NCBI GenBank assembly: GCA_963693085.1
Contig: OY856411.1
Location: 63,534,001 to 63,598,000 of the forward strand
Reading direction: 5' to 3'
Length of the DNA stretch: 64,000 nt
From: Alisma plantago-aquatica
Lineage: Eukaryota; Streptophyta; Magnoliopsida; Alismatales; Alismataceae
The notes beneath the pieces were generated by a model. It saw only the letters and a program-made list of their open reading frames with translations, was not told where the DNA came from and did not search any database. Position numbers and translations under genes: made by a program. The first letter of the stretch is position 1. Each line of letters opens with the position of its first letter. This document shows positions 1 to 12,478 of this stretch, one piece after another.

Positions 1-298
1 TTCTTCTCTCATTAATGACTATTAGATTCTCCAAATTTGATGAAACTTCACCCACAAGTCAAATTAAGTGTGTTGGATACAAATTTGACATTATTTCCAT
101 TTGTTGGTATTGTTTATTATTTTAATTAATGATTTGAAGGTTTTGCTCACTTTCTCTCTCCTAAATTCACATTCTCATAAAATATTTTCCAAATTGAGTG
201 AAAATTCATCCAAAGATATATTTTAACATGTAGAACACAGATTTGACATTATTTTATTTTTTAAGACTTTAACATTTTATTTAATACATTTAAAATTT

Positions 299-349
299 AT
301 CACTTATTTTTTTAAGTAAGTGATAAAAATAATAATTTATCACTTATTT
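299..349. repeat. Duplicated and inverted target sequence beside the LINE insertion
   Basis: The target motif TTATCACTTATTT appears at about 299-311 and again at 337-349, with an inverted copy (AAGTAAGTGATAA) between them at about 314-326. The other LARD LTR has only one copy near 16350. Direct plus inverted copies next to a LINE 5' end may reflect aberrant second-strand or end joining during integration; that is inference. Confidence 0.6.
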
Positions 350-461
350 ATTGATGGTGAGGCGGGGGAGAGGCGGACGCGGGCGAGGCGGGGGGAGATG
401 CCCTAGCGGCGGCGGTGAAGCGAGAAGAGCGAGTGATCCATAGTCGGCTATGACTCCTCCG

Positions 462-1426
462 CACTACTACAAAAAATGGTTTTTACAACAGTTCATTTTT
501 CCATTTTACAACGGGTGTCAACTGTTGTATTAGATCGCGTGGTCTTATGGGGGGTTCTTTATACAACAGGTGTTGCATGTTGTAATATATGTATTTTATA
601 CAACAGTTAATACATGTTGTAGATCATTGAACACACCTGTTGTAATAGGAGTGTTCTATATAACATGTTGAGACAAAAGGAAATACATCTAGACACAAGG
701 TTTCGAACTTGAGACCACTTGAAAGTAAGGCACATCTCAAACCGCTGAACCAGTTTCATTTTATGCAACACATATATTCTTTTTTGTACATATACAACAT
801 ATGACGTGCAAACATGTTGTGTGATTGTGGTCTATTACAACGGGTAACTATTACAATAGGTGAAAGCCTGTTGTGTAAATATAGTATACTACAACGGGTT
901 ATAGTATGTTGTGTAATGATGGTCTATTACAACGGGTTAACATATGTGACTATTACAACGGGTAGAGCATGTTGTGTAATTATGATCTTTTACAACGGGT
1001 TAGAGTATGTTGTGTAATGATGTTCTATTACAACGGGTTAACATACATGACTATTACAACGGGTTAGAGTATGTTGTGTAATTATGATCTTTTACAACGG
1101 TTTAGAGTATGTTGTGTAATGATGATCTATTACAACAAGTTAGCATAAGTGACTATTACAACGGGTTAGAGCATGTTGTGTAATTATGGTCTTTTACAAC
1201 ATGTTTGAGTATGTTGTGATATTACAGTCTATTACAAAAATTTAGCACATGTTGTAGTAATCACATATACTACAACGAGTTTGGCCTGTTGTATATAACT
1301 TGTGTTGTATAAAATATATAATTCACAACACACAAATGGACTTGTTGTAAAAGATATGCTAACTACAACATAACCAACAAAACTGTTGTGTTTTTCCCGT
1401 TGTAAAAAGCATTTTTTGTAGTAGTG
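462..1426. mobile_element. Non-autonomous CACTA (En/Spm-type) DNA transposon
   Basis: The element starts CACTACTACAAAAAATG and ends with the inverted form CATTTTTTGTAGTAGTG, so the terminal inverted repeat is at least 16 bases. A perfect 3-bp duplication, CCG, flanks it at 459-461 and 1427-1429; three-base duplications are typical of CACTA elements. It is 965 bp long and has no transposase ORF. The interior is filled with repeats of ACAACGGGTT in both orientations, the kind of subterminal repeat to which CACTA transposases bind. It sits four codons into the LINE ORF1. Confidence 0.93.
924..1228. repeat. Three copies of a ~101-bp composite repeat inside the CACTA element
   Basis: Units begin at 924, 1025 and 1127 (CTATTACAAC...). 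Each is about 101-102 bases and is built from three related sub-units of about 33 bases that contain ACAACGGGTT followed by a variant of AGAGTATGTTGTGTAAT. The short open frame across this stretch is only repeat sequence. Confidence 0.75.
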
Positions 1427-2727
1427 CCGGCTGGCTCAAGGGAGGCCGACGGAGCGAGTTCGCCCTCTTCTCTCCAGAAGCACGTGGATCCAAAAGGTAA
1501 GTCGCCTGCTATCAATCGCCCCCCGTCCCCTTCTTCCTCAACGCCTCTACCAGAGAGGAGTGACGACGCTTCATCACCTTTGCCCGATCCCGACTGGTTC
1601 CAAGCCTGCAGGTTGGGGAGAGTGAGTGATGGCGTTCCCGTTCTCAAATACGTGGAGCCGACCGTCAAGGAAGGCAAGAAAGTCTACTCATTCTCGTCCC
1701 GGAAGGAGCCTGCTCCCAGTTGGAGAGAATTCGTTTCACTCCGATGCACAGGGAGGAAGCCTTTCAAAGGTTAAGTTTAGGGGTGGATAAAGCGGAAATG
1801 GAGGCTGAGTGGAGAATTCCAGATTGTGGCAGAAGAGCCCGAGGGATTCATCATCAAGCTCCCGACAGAAACAGAAAGAGAGAGAATCTTGAACTAAGCC
1901 CCATGGATGATTGACGGCGCCCTCATCATCGTGCATCCGTGGGAACCTGGCAAGCCCCTTCAGCCCCTCTCATTCAAGAAGCTCCCGGTATGGACCAAGT
2001 TTGCCAATCCAGGTGTTCCCTGGACAAAGGATCGACTGGAAGGTACAACAAGCCTCCTTGGGTGCCCGATTGACTTCGACGAGTCTGCTTTGTTAGCCAA
2101 CTGCCTCCAAGATGCTGTGGTATGCGTGGAGTTGGAATCCTGCGTGAGTTTTCCCAGGGAAGTGTCGATTGAGGTCGATGAGGTCCTAAAGAAACTTAGC
2201 ATCGAGTTCGTCTCCAAGCCTGCTTTATGCTCCAGATGCAAATGCTTTGGGCATAGGTATTCTTTTTTCCCCTAGAGCCTAGGCGGAAGGTGCTTGGCTG
2301 TGACCTACAAATTCGCTCAGGGAAACCAGGAGGCTCTCAACTTGGTCGACAAAATGCTGGTCATCCTGGTAGTTCTGTCGATAAACCAGAGAAGACAAGT
2401 AAATGCCAGATGCCGATTGAGGAGCCGGACATGCATTGCGATCCAGTCCCCTCTCCAGCAGCTGGATTAGATTTAGAATGGGAGCTCAACCTCTCTAATC
2501 TAAACCTAACTCTACAAAGCAACATGATCCTTCAGGTTTTGGGAATTTCTCTTGAATACCACAAGGCCTGTGAACCAATGTCAGATGTTGAGTCCACAAG
2601 CTCACATGAACCAGAGACGGAGCTTCTTGAGTTTAAGCTCAGTGAGAGCCCGAAGCTAAGAAAGAAAAAGAAGAAATTAAGAAGGGTCAGAAATGATGAG
2701 ATACCTTGGATTGATTACTCTGCCTAA

Positions 2728-3410
2728 TCCTCCCTAGTTTCCACTATTGTTTCTTAGTTAATCTGGTACAGGTTGCCTTGATGATGTCCTGTGTTTTGGT
2801 CTAGAATAACAGGTGCCTTCTGCTTCCCTAACGATGATAGTTGTCTCTACTCCTTTTTTGCCACAACTTCAGAGAATGTGGTTAATGTTAGCTGGTTGAT
2901 CTGGCTGTGAGGCTGCTAAAGTCCAGGGGTGGCAAAGTCCCCCTGTATTCTTGGTTCTGAAACATAGCACAACTATGAAGGCAAATGTTCTCCTTTTTGG
3001 CAGCTATCTCTTTGGTTCAAGGTCGTGGAGATGCCTGTTCCCTGTGGTAACGCTAGTTTGAGCAGTGGCTATTGAAGACTGAATGCAGGTTGATCAGTTT
3101 TGCATGTGGTGTATTGATGGTGCCTAGAGTTCCTCTCAAGGAGGCATTTATCTTTCAGTGTATGGGTTTTATGCTGATGTCTTCTTGTCGGGGTTTAGGA
3201 GCTTGACATATGTCATATGTACTTCTGTTTGGCTTGTGTTTTGATCTTCTTGATCCTCATGTTCCTGGATCTGAGCGGAAATGGTGCAACCGTTTAGGGC
3301 TTGCTTCTATTTCCCATGTGTTTGCTTTGTTTTTTTGTCTAGGGGTTTCGTCCTTGTACATGTAACCCAAAGTTTTTGGTTTTTATACAGTAACAAGAGT
3401 TTTCGCCGAC
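2728..3410 (+). other. Non-coding 3' region of the ORF1-only LINE
   Basis: T/G-rich sequence with no ORF over about 60 codons that resembles a known protein. No endonuclease or RT motif is seen on either strand. It leads into the terminal A run at 3412-3420. Confidence 0.6.
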
Positions 3411-4277
3411 CAAAAAAAAATTTATCACTTATTTTATCCTTTTCATTTATTAAAGGCATCTAGAAACTTTCTCAAAATATAAAACTTGGTCTGTAAGCAA
3501 TACTAAATGTAATAAAAATGATTTTGACATTAAATATTTTTTTTCATTATACATTTAATTTTTTTTGTCTTTAAATCATTTTCTCTCTCCTAAATAAAAT
3601 AAAATATTTCGCATTGACCAAATTAGATGCAAATTCACACATAGACTCATTTTGACATGTAGATTATGAATTTGAGGTTTATTTCCACTTTTGAAGTTGT
3701 TTAATAATGTATTTAATGATTTAGAGAAAAACTCATATTTTCCAATTCCGATTAATGCAAAGATAAATATAAATTTTCCAAAATTGTGAAACTTGTCATT
3801 CAAGCAAACTTTAACTCAAGGAAAATGAATATAAAGTTATCTTTAACCAATTAGTATTGCATTTAATGTTATGGAGTTGTTTAAAAAAAACCAGTCTTCC
3901 TTTTATAAATTTTAGCCCATTATCCAATATTATCACTATTTCTTATATTAAATAATTCCATATCACATTAACATGTTTAAAGCATTATTATTCATTCCTT
4001 TTTCTCTTCATTGCTCCATAAGGCTAAGGAATGATATAGAACAAAATATTTTATCATTATCTCATATATGTAGTAAATTTGCATAATAGACCTTATTAAA
4101 AATATTTACTGAGGTATTTGTGCATAAACCCAAATGTTGGCATAAATGGTGATCAATATCACCCCAAACCACTAATAATTCCACAAATTGAATATCAAGT
4201 CCAAAAAGGGTAGAAATGAAATGAAAAGATAAGAAAGAGGGCCAAAAGACAAAATGTCTAGGATTCAATATGTTACA

Positions 4278-4292
4278 ACACTCCACCCCTTA
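4278..4292 (-). other. Polypurine tract of the LARD
   Basis: The plus strand reads ACACTCCACCCCTTA immediately after the left LTR, so the minus strand is TAAGGGGTGGAGTGT abutting the LTR start. This is where plus-strand synthesis would be primed. The same 15 bases recur exactly at 13019-13033. Confidence 0.7.
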
Positions 4293-5181
4293 AAGAGGAT
4301 TTTGTTCCCAAAATCACAAGCAAGGAGGGAAGGGTGAGTGTGCAACATCTCATCACAAAACTTCAGGTTGTTCCTCCAACCAAAACTTCCACCAAAACTT
4401 TCACCAACATCAACTGCTTAACCCGAGAGTTTAGAAACTACACAAGCAACTCATCATAGGTCAGGTTCTCAAGGATCTCCTAGGGTTCCACTATTAAGAT
4501 TCCTTTTATGATATTTAACATTATTAACATTTTAGGCTTATTAGTATTCCATTTATGAGGTTATCACATTATTATTATTATTCTTATAATTGTGTCATGA
4601 TATATTCATTTTGTTGCTAAAGAATTATATTTCATTTTATGCAAGAATTCCTATTTATTTCTCATTTATCTCATTAAGAATTTCAAGCACAATTATAGGT
4701 TACTCAATTATCTCAATATCTTTTAACATACTTTATCATTATCCTTGATAATTTAGATTTAAACTTCATTAACATCATGTTATCACCATATTAAGTTATA
4801 ACAAATTATTTTTCTTGAAATAAGACATTTTATCCAATTTGTTATTAAGTCTACAATTAATCTGAATTATGTCACATTGATTACTTATATGTATATTAAA
4901 CATTGTCACATTACCTTTCTTATTCACATTAATGTCATCATTATTCATTTTCTCATATTTATTCACTTCTTATTATTGATTATGCACATTTGTGTGGATC
5001 CAATTACTTTTGAATCATATTGAAGACATTATGTGTATTTTAGTGAACAACGTTGGACATATGTCATATTAATGAATTGATTCACATACTAAGTCATTAT
5101 TATGTGATTAATTAGGTGTGTATTAGAGAACAAGGTGATATGCATTACACATTGATAACTTGATTAATATGTGATTAGATG

Positions 5182-5222
<41 letters not shown>

Positions 5223-5605
5223 TTTATGTGTATCAAAGTATATTATCTGATCATGACACCTAATGCCACTAATTTAACATGAATATCATTAAGGATGTAT
5301 ATGTTAAGGTTATATGGTTACAACTTGGGGTTTAGGATCACCATGATCATTATATTTCATTATAGCACGCATTAATGCTAAGATTAGGTTACACTTTTCT
5401 TTCTCATCATATCATTAAGGTTTATCGATTCATGACATTATTAACATCATGTGTATCCATAATTAGTATTAATATGTGAGTGATCCATATTATGTGCATT
5501 GGATATTCATTAGGGTTTGAACATATAAATTATTCCTTAGATGATCATTATATGTTCATTAATATATGAGCAAGCATGTTAGGGTTACCACTATTACATG
5601 TTTGG
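4293..5605 (-). other. LARD interior, left part: non-coding AT-rich DNA
   Basis: No ORF of note and no protein similarity that I recognise. Mostly A/T-rich with many ATTA/CATT stretches and one AT microsatellite. It ends at the LINE target site ACTATTACATGTTTGG (5590-5605). Confidence 0.6.
5183..5220. repeat. (AT)n microsatellite
   Basis: About 19 uninterrupted AT units in the LARD interior. Confidence 0.95.
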
Positions 5606-6203
5606 ATAGTGAGAGAAAGCTAGTGAGATAAAGCTCCAACTTCTCTCTAGTTTCAACCTTCCTAGCAAAAACTCGTTCCCTTCTCGGAGGCACCTGGAAA
5701 CCTGATCAACGGCGACCACCTCCTTTCCATCGAGGGAGACAATATGCACTTTTGTTTACTAGACCCTAGATTAGAGCTAGCAACTTCACCACTAGCCACT
5801 CTGTAATCGTCTTTGATCATCTATTTTTCTACCTCTCACTGGAACCTACTTTCAGCCCCATCAAGCAGAGATAGCTGAACCTATCAAACCTGGGAGCCAC
5901 CTAAAATCTACAACTATCGAAGATCGCAACACCAAGAAAAGATAGCCCAACCTAAGGCTCAGTATGAGCTCCGACTCAGCTTTTCAAAAGGGTTATGTTA
6001 CTTTACCAAACCAGTCATCTTCTCCATAGTTTTCGATCGACTAAGATTCTAAACTACATTGATACTACATGCATATGCATTTACTCTAGCATAGTCTACA
6101 AACAACAATTCTTTGTCTTTCTACCTGCTTTTACAGAATCAGGTGGGCCGACACAGTACCCTCGATCCACCTTGCCATTATTCACACTTATTGCTCCATC
6201 AAA

Positions 6204-8833
6204 ATGAGAACTGGTGGATTTTTCACTGCCTCCATGAGCAAAAACAAGAGGGCAAATCACAACATAGGCAACTCACACCACCTGAGTCGAGCTCTACTAT
6301 ATAAGAAATCTATGATGTCAACCAAAATGAGTAGTGTCTCCCCATCACCACCAGACATGGCATCTAAGTTTCCATTCTTGGACTACAATCTCTCCAACCC
6401 TAATTATCTATCCATCATTCCCCTTCCCAGAGCTTGTATCTACCACATATTCGACATCTCCCCAGGAACCAACAACATTCAGATTGGAAACAAATCGTTC
6501 AGGGTATCCATTGAGTTCAACATAAACTCCACCTTATGTATTACTGAAGTATGGGCCAACATGATCATAGAACTGCGTCTCAAACCTGAATGGACCTTTT
6601 CATCAAACCCATTGCAAACAAGACCTTGATGGCATGGGTGAATGATTTCAACAACGATACTCTGCCTAAACTCTTCTCCCTCTTCTACAGCAAAGAGGAC
6701 CATATCTCCACATCGAGTTCTAACTCAGCTGATCAGATGTTCATGTTAGATGCACATCAGTCACCCATAGGATCCAAAGATTGGCCCATCTCTCTCACAT
6801 CGGATAACTCCTCGAGTTAAAATGAGGAAGATGTGGCAGATACAACAACAATAACTGAAAACTCGAACACTACTGCTGCCAGGTTCGAGCACCCTCACCT
6901 TTCTGCATCTTCTCAATGCACAACTAAAAAAATGCTACTCCAGGATCAAATATCATTCCTGCTAACCCACACCTGCTTGACCTCAACTTTCCGCCTTTAG
7001 GAAATCTTCCAGCCACTGACTTAGCTCTCAACAGCTTCATTACCTTTAAAAAATCACAGCCTTGGATACCTGCCCTGCCAAAACAATCATTCAGATATCT
7101 TCGATGCTCTTTTTTCCTCAACCATAACCACTCTTGGTCCCAATGCACAAAATCAAAAATTTTCTTCCTCTGCAAAAAGCTGTGACACATCCGACGCTTA
7201 TGCAAATCCCTTAACAACCATTTCCCAAAAAACCACAGACCCTTTTTCAGACAAAACTCTATTAACAATGCCTCTAAACCACTTGCATGTTGCTTTTCCA
7301 GCTTTGACAAATCTTATTAACATAATACAACCAATCAAAAGAGGGTTTACTACAGAAATACTTTCACATGCGTAGCAGAACTCAAAATCCCTCCTTCCAC
7401 CCCTACTCCCCATGCACTGATAAAACCTCAACATCATTTTCTTTATAAGGACACCCTCATCCCTTCTGACATCTCCATACCTAAATCATGCAACCTTAAC
7501 TGCACTAGATTCTCTCCACCTTAGTCATACTCTCCATTCAACATGGCCCCAACTCTCCATTTGGAAAATGAATTCCCTTTTGATCTTCCAGCCAGCTCTA
7601 TGCGTCTCTTAAATGTCGTTACCACCAGAAGCATCATGGTCACCATAGAAAACAACTTGGACAACAACAATGTCAACATTTTGGACATCACTAGAGCTAT
7701 TTCCCTCTTGATTCCTGGCTACACTATCCTCGAACTAAAAATCCTGTCACCCTCACAACTCTTATATTCTGTCCCTGAAGGAACAAATCTAGACCATCTA
7801 TTTGGTCAGGTTATGACTATCCCCAGTGGATCTAGCTTTGTCTAAGAAAACCTCTCAAAATGGTCTCTGGACCAAGGATCTTCCCTGGCTGGGTCTAGAG
7901 GTTCTGGTTGGGTGGCCATTACTGACCTCCCTCCACACTTATGGAAAGTCAAAGTCTTCAGAGCTATAGCCCATGCCATAGGTGCATCCCTTCAATTTAT
8001 CAGCCCTGAAATGCTCCATCCTTCCCAGTTCATCAAAGCCTTCTGTGTTTTCTCTGTTAAATAAGCCATCACTCTCCCGATTTCCCTCAAGATCAAACTG
8101 GGAGAAAAGATCTACAAAATCAAACTTTCAGATGAAAATCCCTCTGACATCAAAACCACCTTCTCTAACATCTCTGTGCACCCCCCTCTTGGTACTGCTC
8201 AGTAAATAAAAAAAACCTTCAACCTGAGAAGGAAAACCAGTTGAAAGGAATCTGGTTTGGGAGAGGAAAATCACTCTCTCACAGTCCTCAGGGGATTCAA
8301 ACAGATCCTTTAGTCTCAAGAGACAAAGAACTTCATCCCCTACTAATAGTAGCAAACCAATACTCCCCACAGACACCTTCAAACCTTTCCTTTTTCATTT
8401 AATAATTCTGACTCACCTTTGGACATAAACTCTGATATAATGAAAAAATCTTAAATCAGCTATCATTGATGAAATTAGATCCTCACAGAGTCCAAAGAAG
8501 AAGAGCAATGGAAAGGACCCCAGCATCATCAGGTCCATCAACACCATGCAATCCACTCCAAAAGGATTGACCCGAAGGAACTACTTTGCAGCTCCAGAAT
8601 CAGGTACATTTACATCTTCTTTTTCTACTAAAAAGGTTACTGCATCAGATGCCTTAACATATTTAGTAAATATAACATATGACATTGACAATATAGAAGA
8701 TATTGCATCCTGGCCTGATATACATTCCTTTACAAATTTCACAAATAAATTTGGTATACATTTTGAAGATGACAACATAGCCCATTTAGCACTAAACAAT
8801 ATAGAAATATTCATGAGTTGGTCAAACCTTTGA
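6204..8833 (+). pseudogene. L1 ORF1, fragmented
   Basis: This is the region between the L1 leader and ORF2. Several open pieces in different frames line up in order: 6204-6629 and 6590-6820, then 7543-7845 and its continuation. The continuation contains a pattern WVAITDLPPHLW, which resembles the second half of DUF4283-type domains in plant LINE ORF1s. A last piece, 8546-8833, is rich in Thr, Asp and Ile. No zinc knuckle is visible in the surviving frames. The expected role is RNA binding in the ribonucleoprotein with ORF2. The true start codon cannot be fixed; 6204 is the first sizeable ATG, and 6334 in another frame is an alternative. Confidence 0.55.
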
Positions 8834-8926
8834 CCTATTAAAGAGACACACTCGTAGATAGATAACTTGACACTATCATAATATCCTAAACAAATCCTCT
8901 TGGAGTTTTTTTCTAGAGTAAAAACC

Positions 8927-11900
8927 ATGAAAATCACATCCTGGAATGTCTGTGGTGCTACAAATGCCCGTAGAAGAAAAGAGATTCGAAATCACATATA
9001 CAAAAACAACATTGACATCATCACTATTCAAGAAATGAAGACACCCTCTCACCGTTTGCCATCAAAACTATAGGTGGAAATAGAATCACTGAATGGTTCC
9101 AAATACCACCCATTATCTTCAACGGGAAACTTCTTGTTGGTTATAACAAAAACTCCTTTTCCCTCTCACATTCAGAAGACCACTCTTTTTCCATTTCACT
9201 GTACTTCACAAACATTTCTGATCACTTCAGTTGGACTTTCATGGGAGTTTATGGTGAACCATGGAAAAACAAATTAGCTTTCCTTTTTGAACTCTCTACC
9301 ATCATGAATCTTCATAGTGACAAACACTGGCTTCTAGGAGGAGACCTTAACCTCATCACAAACATTTCTGACAAACAAAACTTCTCCTCCCCCTCCACCA
9401 GTTTATCCTCTGCTGACAAGACTCTTATAGAGTTGCTCATTGATCACTAGATGATAGACATCCCACCCTCAAATGCTTGTTTCACCTGGTCACAAAACCA
9501 TACCAGAGCTAGACTAGATCAGTTCATATGTTCCTCCAAATGGAAAGACTATTACCCCCTAGCCTCTATCTGAATTGTCCATCGGCCCATTTATGACCAC
9601 TTTCCCATAATCATTGACACAAAAAGGGATATATGGGGTCACAAACCCTTCCGTTTTGAAAACTTTTGGCTCTCTGACCCCCTGCTACTAAACTCTGTAA
9701 GGACAGCTGGACCATAGCTGATCCCATAACTAGAAATTTGGGTCACCATATTCACTATAACATTAAGTTTATCAGACATAAGCTCAAGGAGTAGAAGCTG
9801 AACCAAACCTATAACCTCACTAACAAACTTGGAGATCTCGAAAAACAACACCTCTTTGTTGATAGTGACCCCTCAGATGATCCTTCCCTTGTTTTGTCCA
9901 TTAAATCCAAGATGGAACATTTCAAACATTGTATGGACACCAAATGGAAACAACAAGCAAAAGTCACTTGGGCCTCTGAAGGAGATAAAAACACTAAATT
10001 CTTCTACAAAGTCCGCAACAACAATTATAGAAAAAACATCATTGCTCAGTTGAACAACCAAGGGGTGATCACTACAAACAAACACCTCATCATCTCTCAT
10101 ATCATAGACCATTTCAAAAGGATCTTCAACTCCAACCACAAACCTTCTTTCCTTAACTCCATCAACTAGCATATGCTTTGTACCACAAGATAGACTCACC
10201 ACATTATATCAGCAACCCCCCCTTCTCCTCTGAAGAACTTGACTTGGTAGTCAACTCCTTAGGGAAAAACAAATCCCCTGGTCCTGATGGACTAAATGTC
10301 GAATTTTACCAGGACAACTGGAATCACTTCAAGAAGGACTTCTGGGCACTTTTACAAGAAATACACCTTCATAAAAATGCCCATAACATCCTCAATCACC
10401 TCAACCAGACCTACATGGCTCTCATCAAGAAAGTTGATCATCCTGAGCTCATCTCTCAATTCTGGCCCATCAATCTCATAAATACTTCCTACAAAATTAT
10501 TGTAAAAACTCTGGCCAACAGAATCAAAAACCACATGGACAACATCATTCCACTTAACCAAAATGCTTTCATAAAAAATAGAAACATCTAGGATGCCTAC
10601 ATCATGGTAAATGAGACTATACATCTGTCTCATAAACCCCCCCTGATTTCCATCAAACTTGACTTCAAAAAGGCTTTTGACTATATCAAATAGGACTGCC
10701 TCATCAAAACCCTATCAGGGTATGGCTTCCCAGATACCTGGAATACATGGATCCACGCTTGCATCTCCACTAACTACTTCACCACCATCATAAATGGATC
10801 ACCTTTTGGGTATTTTAAGAACTCAAATGGTCTTAGACAAGGGGACCCATTATCCCCATACATCTTCATCATTGTGGCCTCACTTCTTAACAACATGATA
10901 AAACTTGGTACAACTCAGGGCCTCATTACCTTCCCGACAGAATGTCAAGAAAATATCATCCAATTTGTGGATGACACCATCATTCTAGTCTCTCCTAAAG
11001 ACTCCACTATCATTAACACCATTAGAATCATTGGTATTTTCCCCTACATCTCGGGTCTAAAAATCAATCTCCAAAAATCCTCTATCTTTGGAGTTCATAC
11101 TGATCATAACATCATTAACAAATACAAGAACCTTCTCCAATGTAAACATGAGGACTTCCCGATTAATTACCTTGGATTTCCGATCACCCCAAAACATATT
11201 ACTCACTCCATGTTGATACCCATCATTGAAAAAAGCAACTCTAGATTGAATTCCTAGACAAAAAACTTCCTTAGCCTTGTAGGATGCCTCACTCTCCTGA
11301 ATAGTGTCATCACATCTATCACTACACATTACCTGAGTTGCATCCTTCTACCAACAAAAACCAAGAATATGATTGACAAAATTAGAAGAAGCTTTCTATG
11401 GAATAATTACAAATCCATAGATTCCAAAAGTAAACACTTCCATCTGGCGAACTGGAATACCATTACTACCCCTACTAGATTTTGAAGTTGGGGTATCATT
11501 GATATAAAAACTCACACTCTCTGCCTCATAGCTAAAATCATCAACATCCTCTCAAACCACAATAAGAAAGTGTAGAGTAGCCTGATCCTTCAAAAATATT
11601 ACAAAAGCATCCCACGCTAGCAAAAAACCTCAAACAACATATCCTCACCCCTCTGGAGATATATCAACAAACACATACATCTGATTAGGAACCTTGTTTA
11701 CACACCCCCGCATATACACTGCAACATCAACTTCTGGGAAGATCCATGGTTCCACCAAAATTCCATCAGAAACCTCCATCCACTTTGTCATATTTTGAGA
11801 GCTTTGACCCCTCTGAGCACTGCCAAAGCCCTCCCCCTTCTCACTAGTAACAAAACAAATGTCATCAAAAGACACCTTCTTACCTTCATTAATAGAAATG

Positions 11901-12478
11901 AACTCAACGACATCATCTTTGAACTTGAAAACAATACCAACAACAAAATTTCATGGAGACGGGGCACTTAATATACTCCCAAATATGCCTACTCATTTTT
12001 TTACTATAGGGGCCTCATTCCCAAATACACCTACATTTGGAAAACCAAATGGTCTCAAAAACACAAAATTTTCTTCTAGCTTATCCTAAACAACAAACTT
12101 CTTATGGATCACAACATCACTAAAAGAGGCTTCCTAGGACCCTCTAGATGTTACCTCTGCCATATGGAAGTAGAAACTACTGAACATATCTTCAGTCTTT
12201 GTAATTTCACCAAACAAAATTTCAAAGACTTCTTCAAAGATAACTCAGACTTTCAGAACATTTTATCCAAACAAAAAAGAGTTAAACCTCTAACTAAATT
12301 TGCAAACCTTCATACTGAGGACATCCTCATCCACATACTCTGGAATCTATGGATTGAGAGGAATCGGAGAAAATTTAACAACTCCATTAAGCTTAAGCAT
12401 ATAATCTCTTTGAACATTGCATCAAATCTTGCAATTCAACATTTGATGCAGGACATGCTTCAACCTCCACACAGGTGA
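8927..12478 (+). pseudogene. L1 ORF2: endonuclease, reverse transcriptase, zf-RVT; broken
   Basis: The ATG at 8927 opens an AP-endonuclease start (KITSWNVCGATN, then IITIQEMK). GGDLNLI near 9340 and DHFPIIID near 9600 follow in shifted frames, as in exonuclease/endonuclease/phosphatase domains. RT follows from about 10178: GKNKSPGPDGL, LDFKKAFD, GLRQGDPLSPYIF, and the catalytic box as FVDDT at 10964-10978. A zinc-binding zf-RVT module, CYLCHMEVETTEHIF, lies near 12150, with a tail to 12478. In-frame stops occur, for example near 10590 and 10693, and the frame changes at least three times between 9074 and 10178. The span of about 1,180 codons matches normal ORF2 length. The protein would nick DNA and copy the element RNA at the target. 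Confidence 0.9.

Larger units (their letters stand above)
450..2727 (+). pseudogene. LINE ORF1 (DUF4283-like plus zinc knuckle), broken
   Basis: This is an RNA-binding ORF1-type protein of a plant LINE. The ATG at 450 is followed by only four codons before the CACTA insertion at 462. The same frame resumes at 1427 with a Ser/Pro-rich, low-complexity N-terminus. It has in-frame stops near 1772-1780 and before 1907. The stretch 1907-2250 has the DUF4283-type pattern (HPWEPGKPL, LPVWTKF, LLGCPIDFDE, CVELE) and then a zinc-knuckle start, CSRCKCFGH. The fourth ligand is lost because the frame stops at 2275. A shifted frame, 2290-2727, carries an acidic then Lys-rich tail ending in DEIPWIDYSA. The family assignment is from recognised motifs; the exact original length is uncertain. 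Confidence 0.75.
350..3420 (+). mobile_element. ORF1-only LINE (HAL1-like), itself split by a CACTA element
   Basis: The insert is bounded by a direct repeat of about 16 bases (AATTTATCACTTATTT, 334-349 and 3419-3434) and ends in a run of nine A. That is the signature of target-primed reverse transcription. The matching uninterrupted site is in the other LARD LTR near 16350. Without the CACTA element the LINE is about 2.1 kb: a GC-rich leader, one ORF of plant LINE ORF1 type, and about 680 bases of non-coding tail ending in a motif like GCCGACC before the A run, as in plant L1 tails. No endonuclease or reverse transcriptase is present. It may be a non-autonomous LINE lineage or a single internally deleted copy. 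Confidence 0.8.
1..4277 (-). repeat. Left (3') LTR of the LARD, truncated by window start and split by a LINE
   Basis: Sequence 1-349 plus 3421-4277 aligns with 16073-17158. The LTR ends in TGTTACA at 4271-4277, as does the right LTR at 17152-17158. The first 2.3 kb of this copy, equivalent to 13737-16072, lies left of the window. The copy is interrupted by the LINE at 350-3420. Compared with the right LTR it has many substitutions and a segment of roughly 50 bases around 3855-3900 that the other copy lacks. Confidence 0.85.

Noticed and set aside
814..1017. 67-aa open frame
   Set aside because: Runs through the CACTA subterminal repeats and shows only repeat-derived residues.
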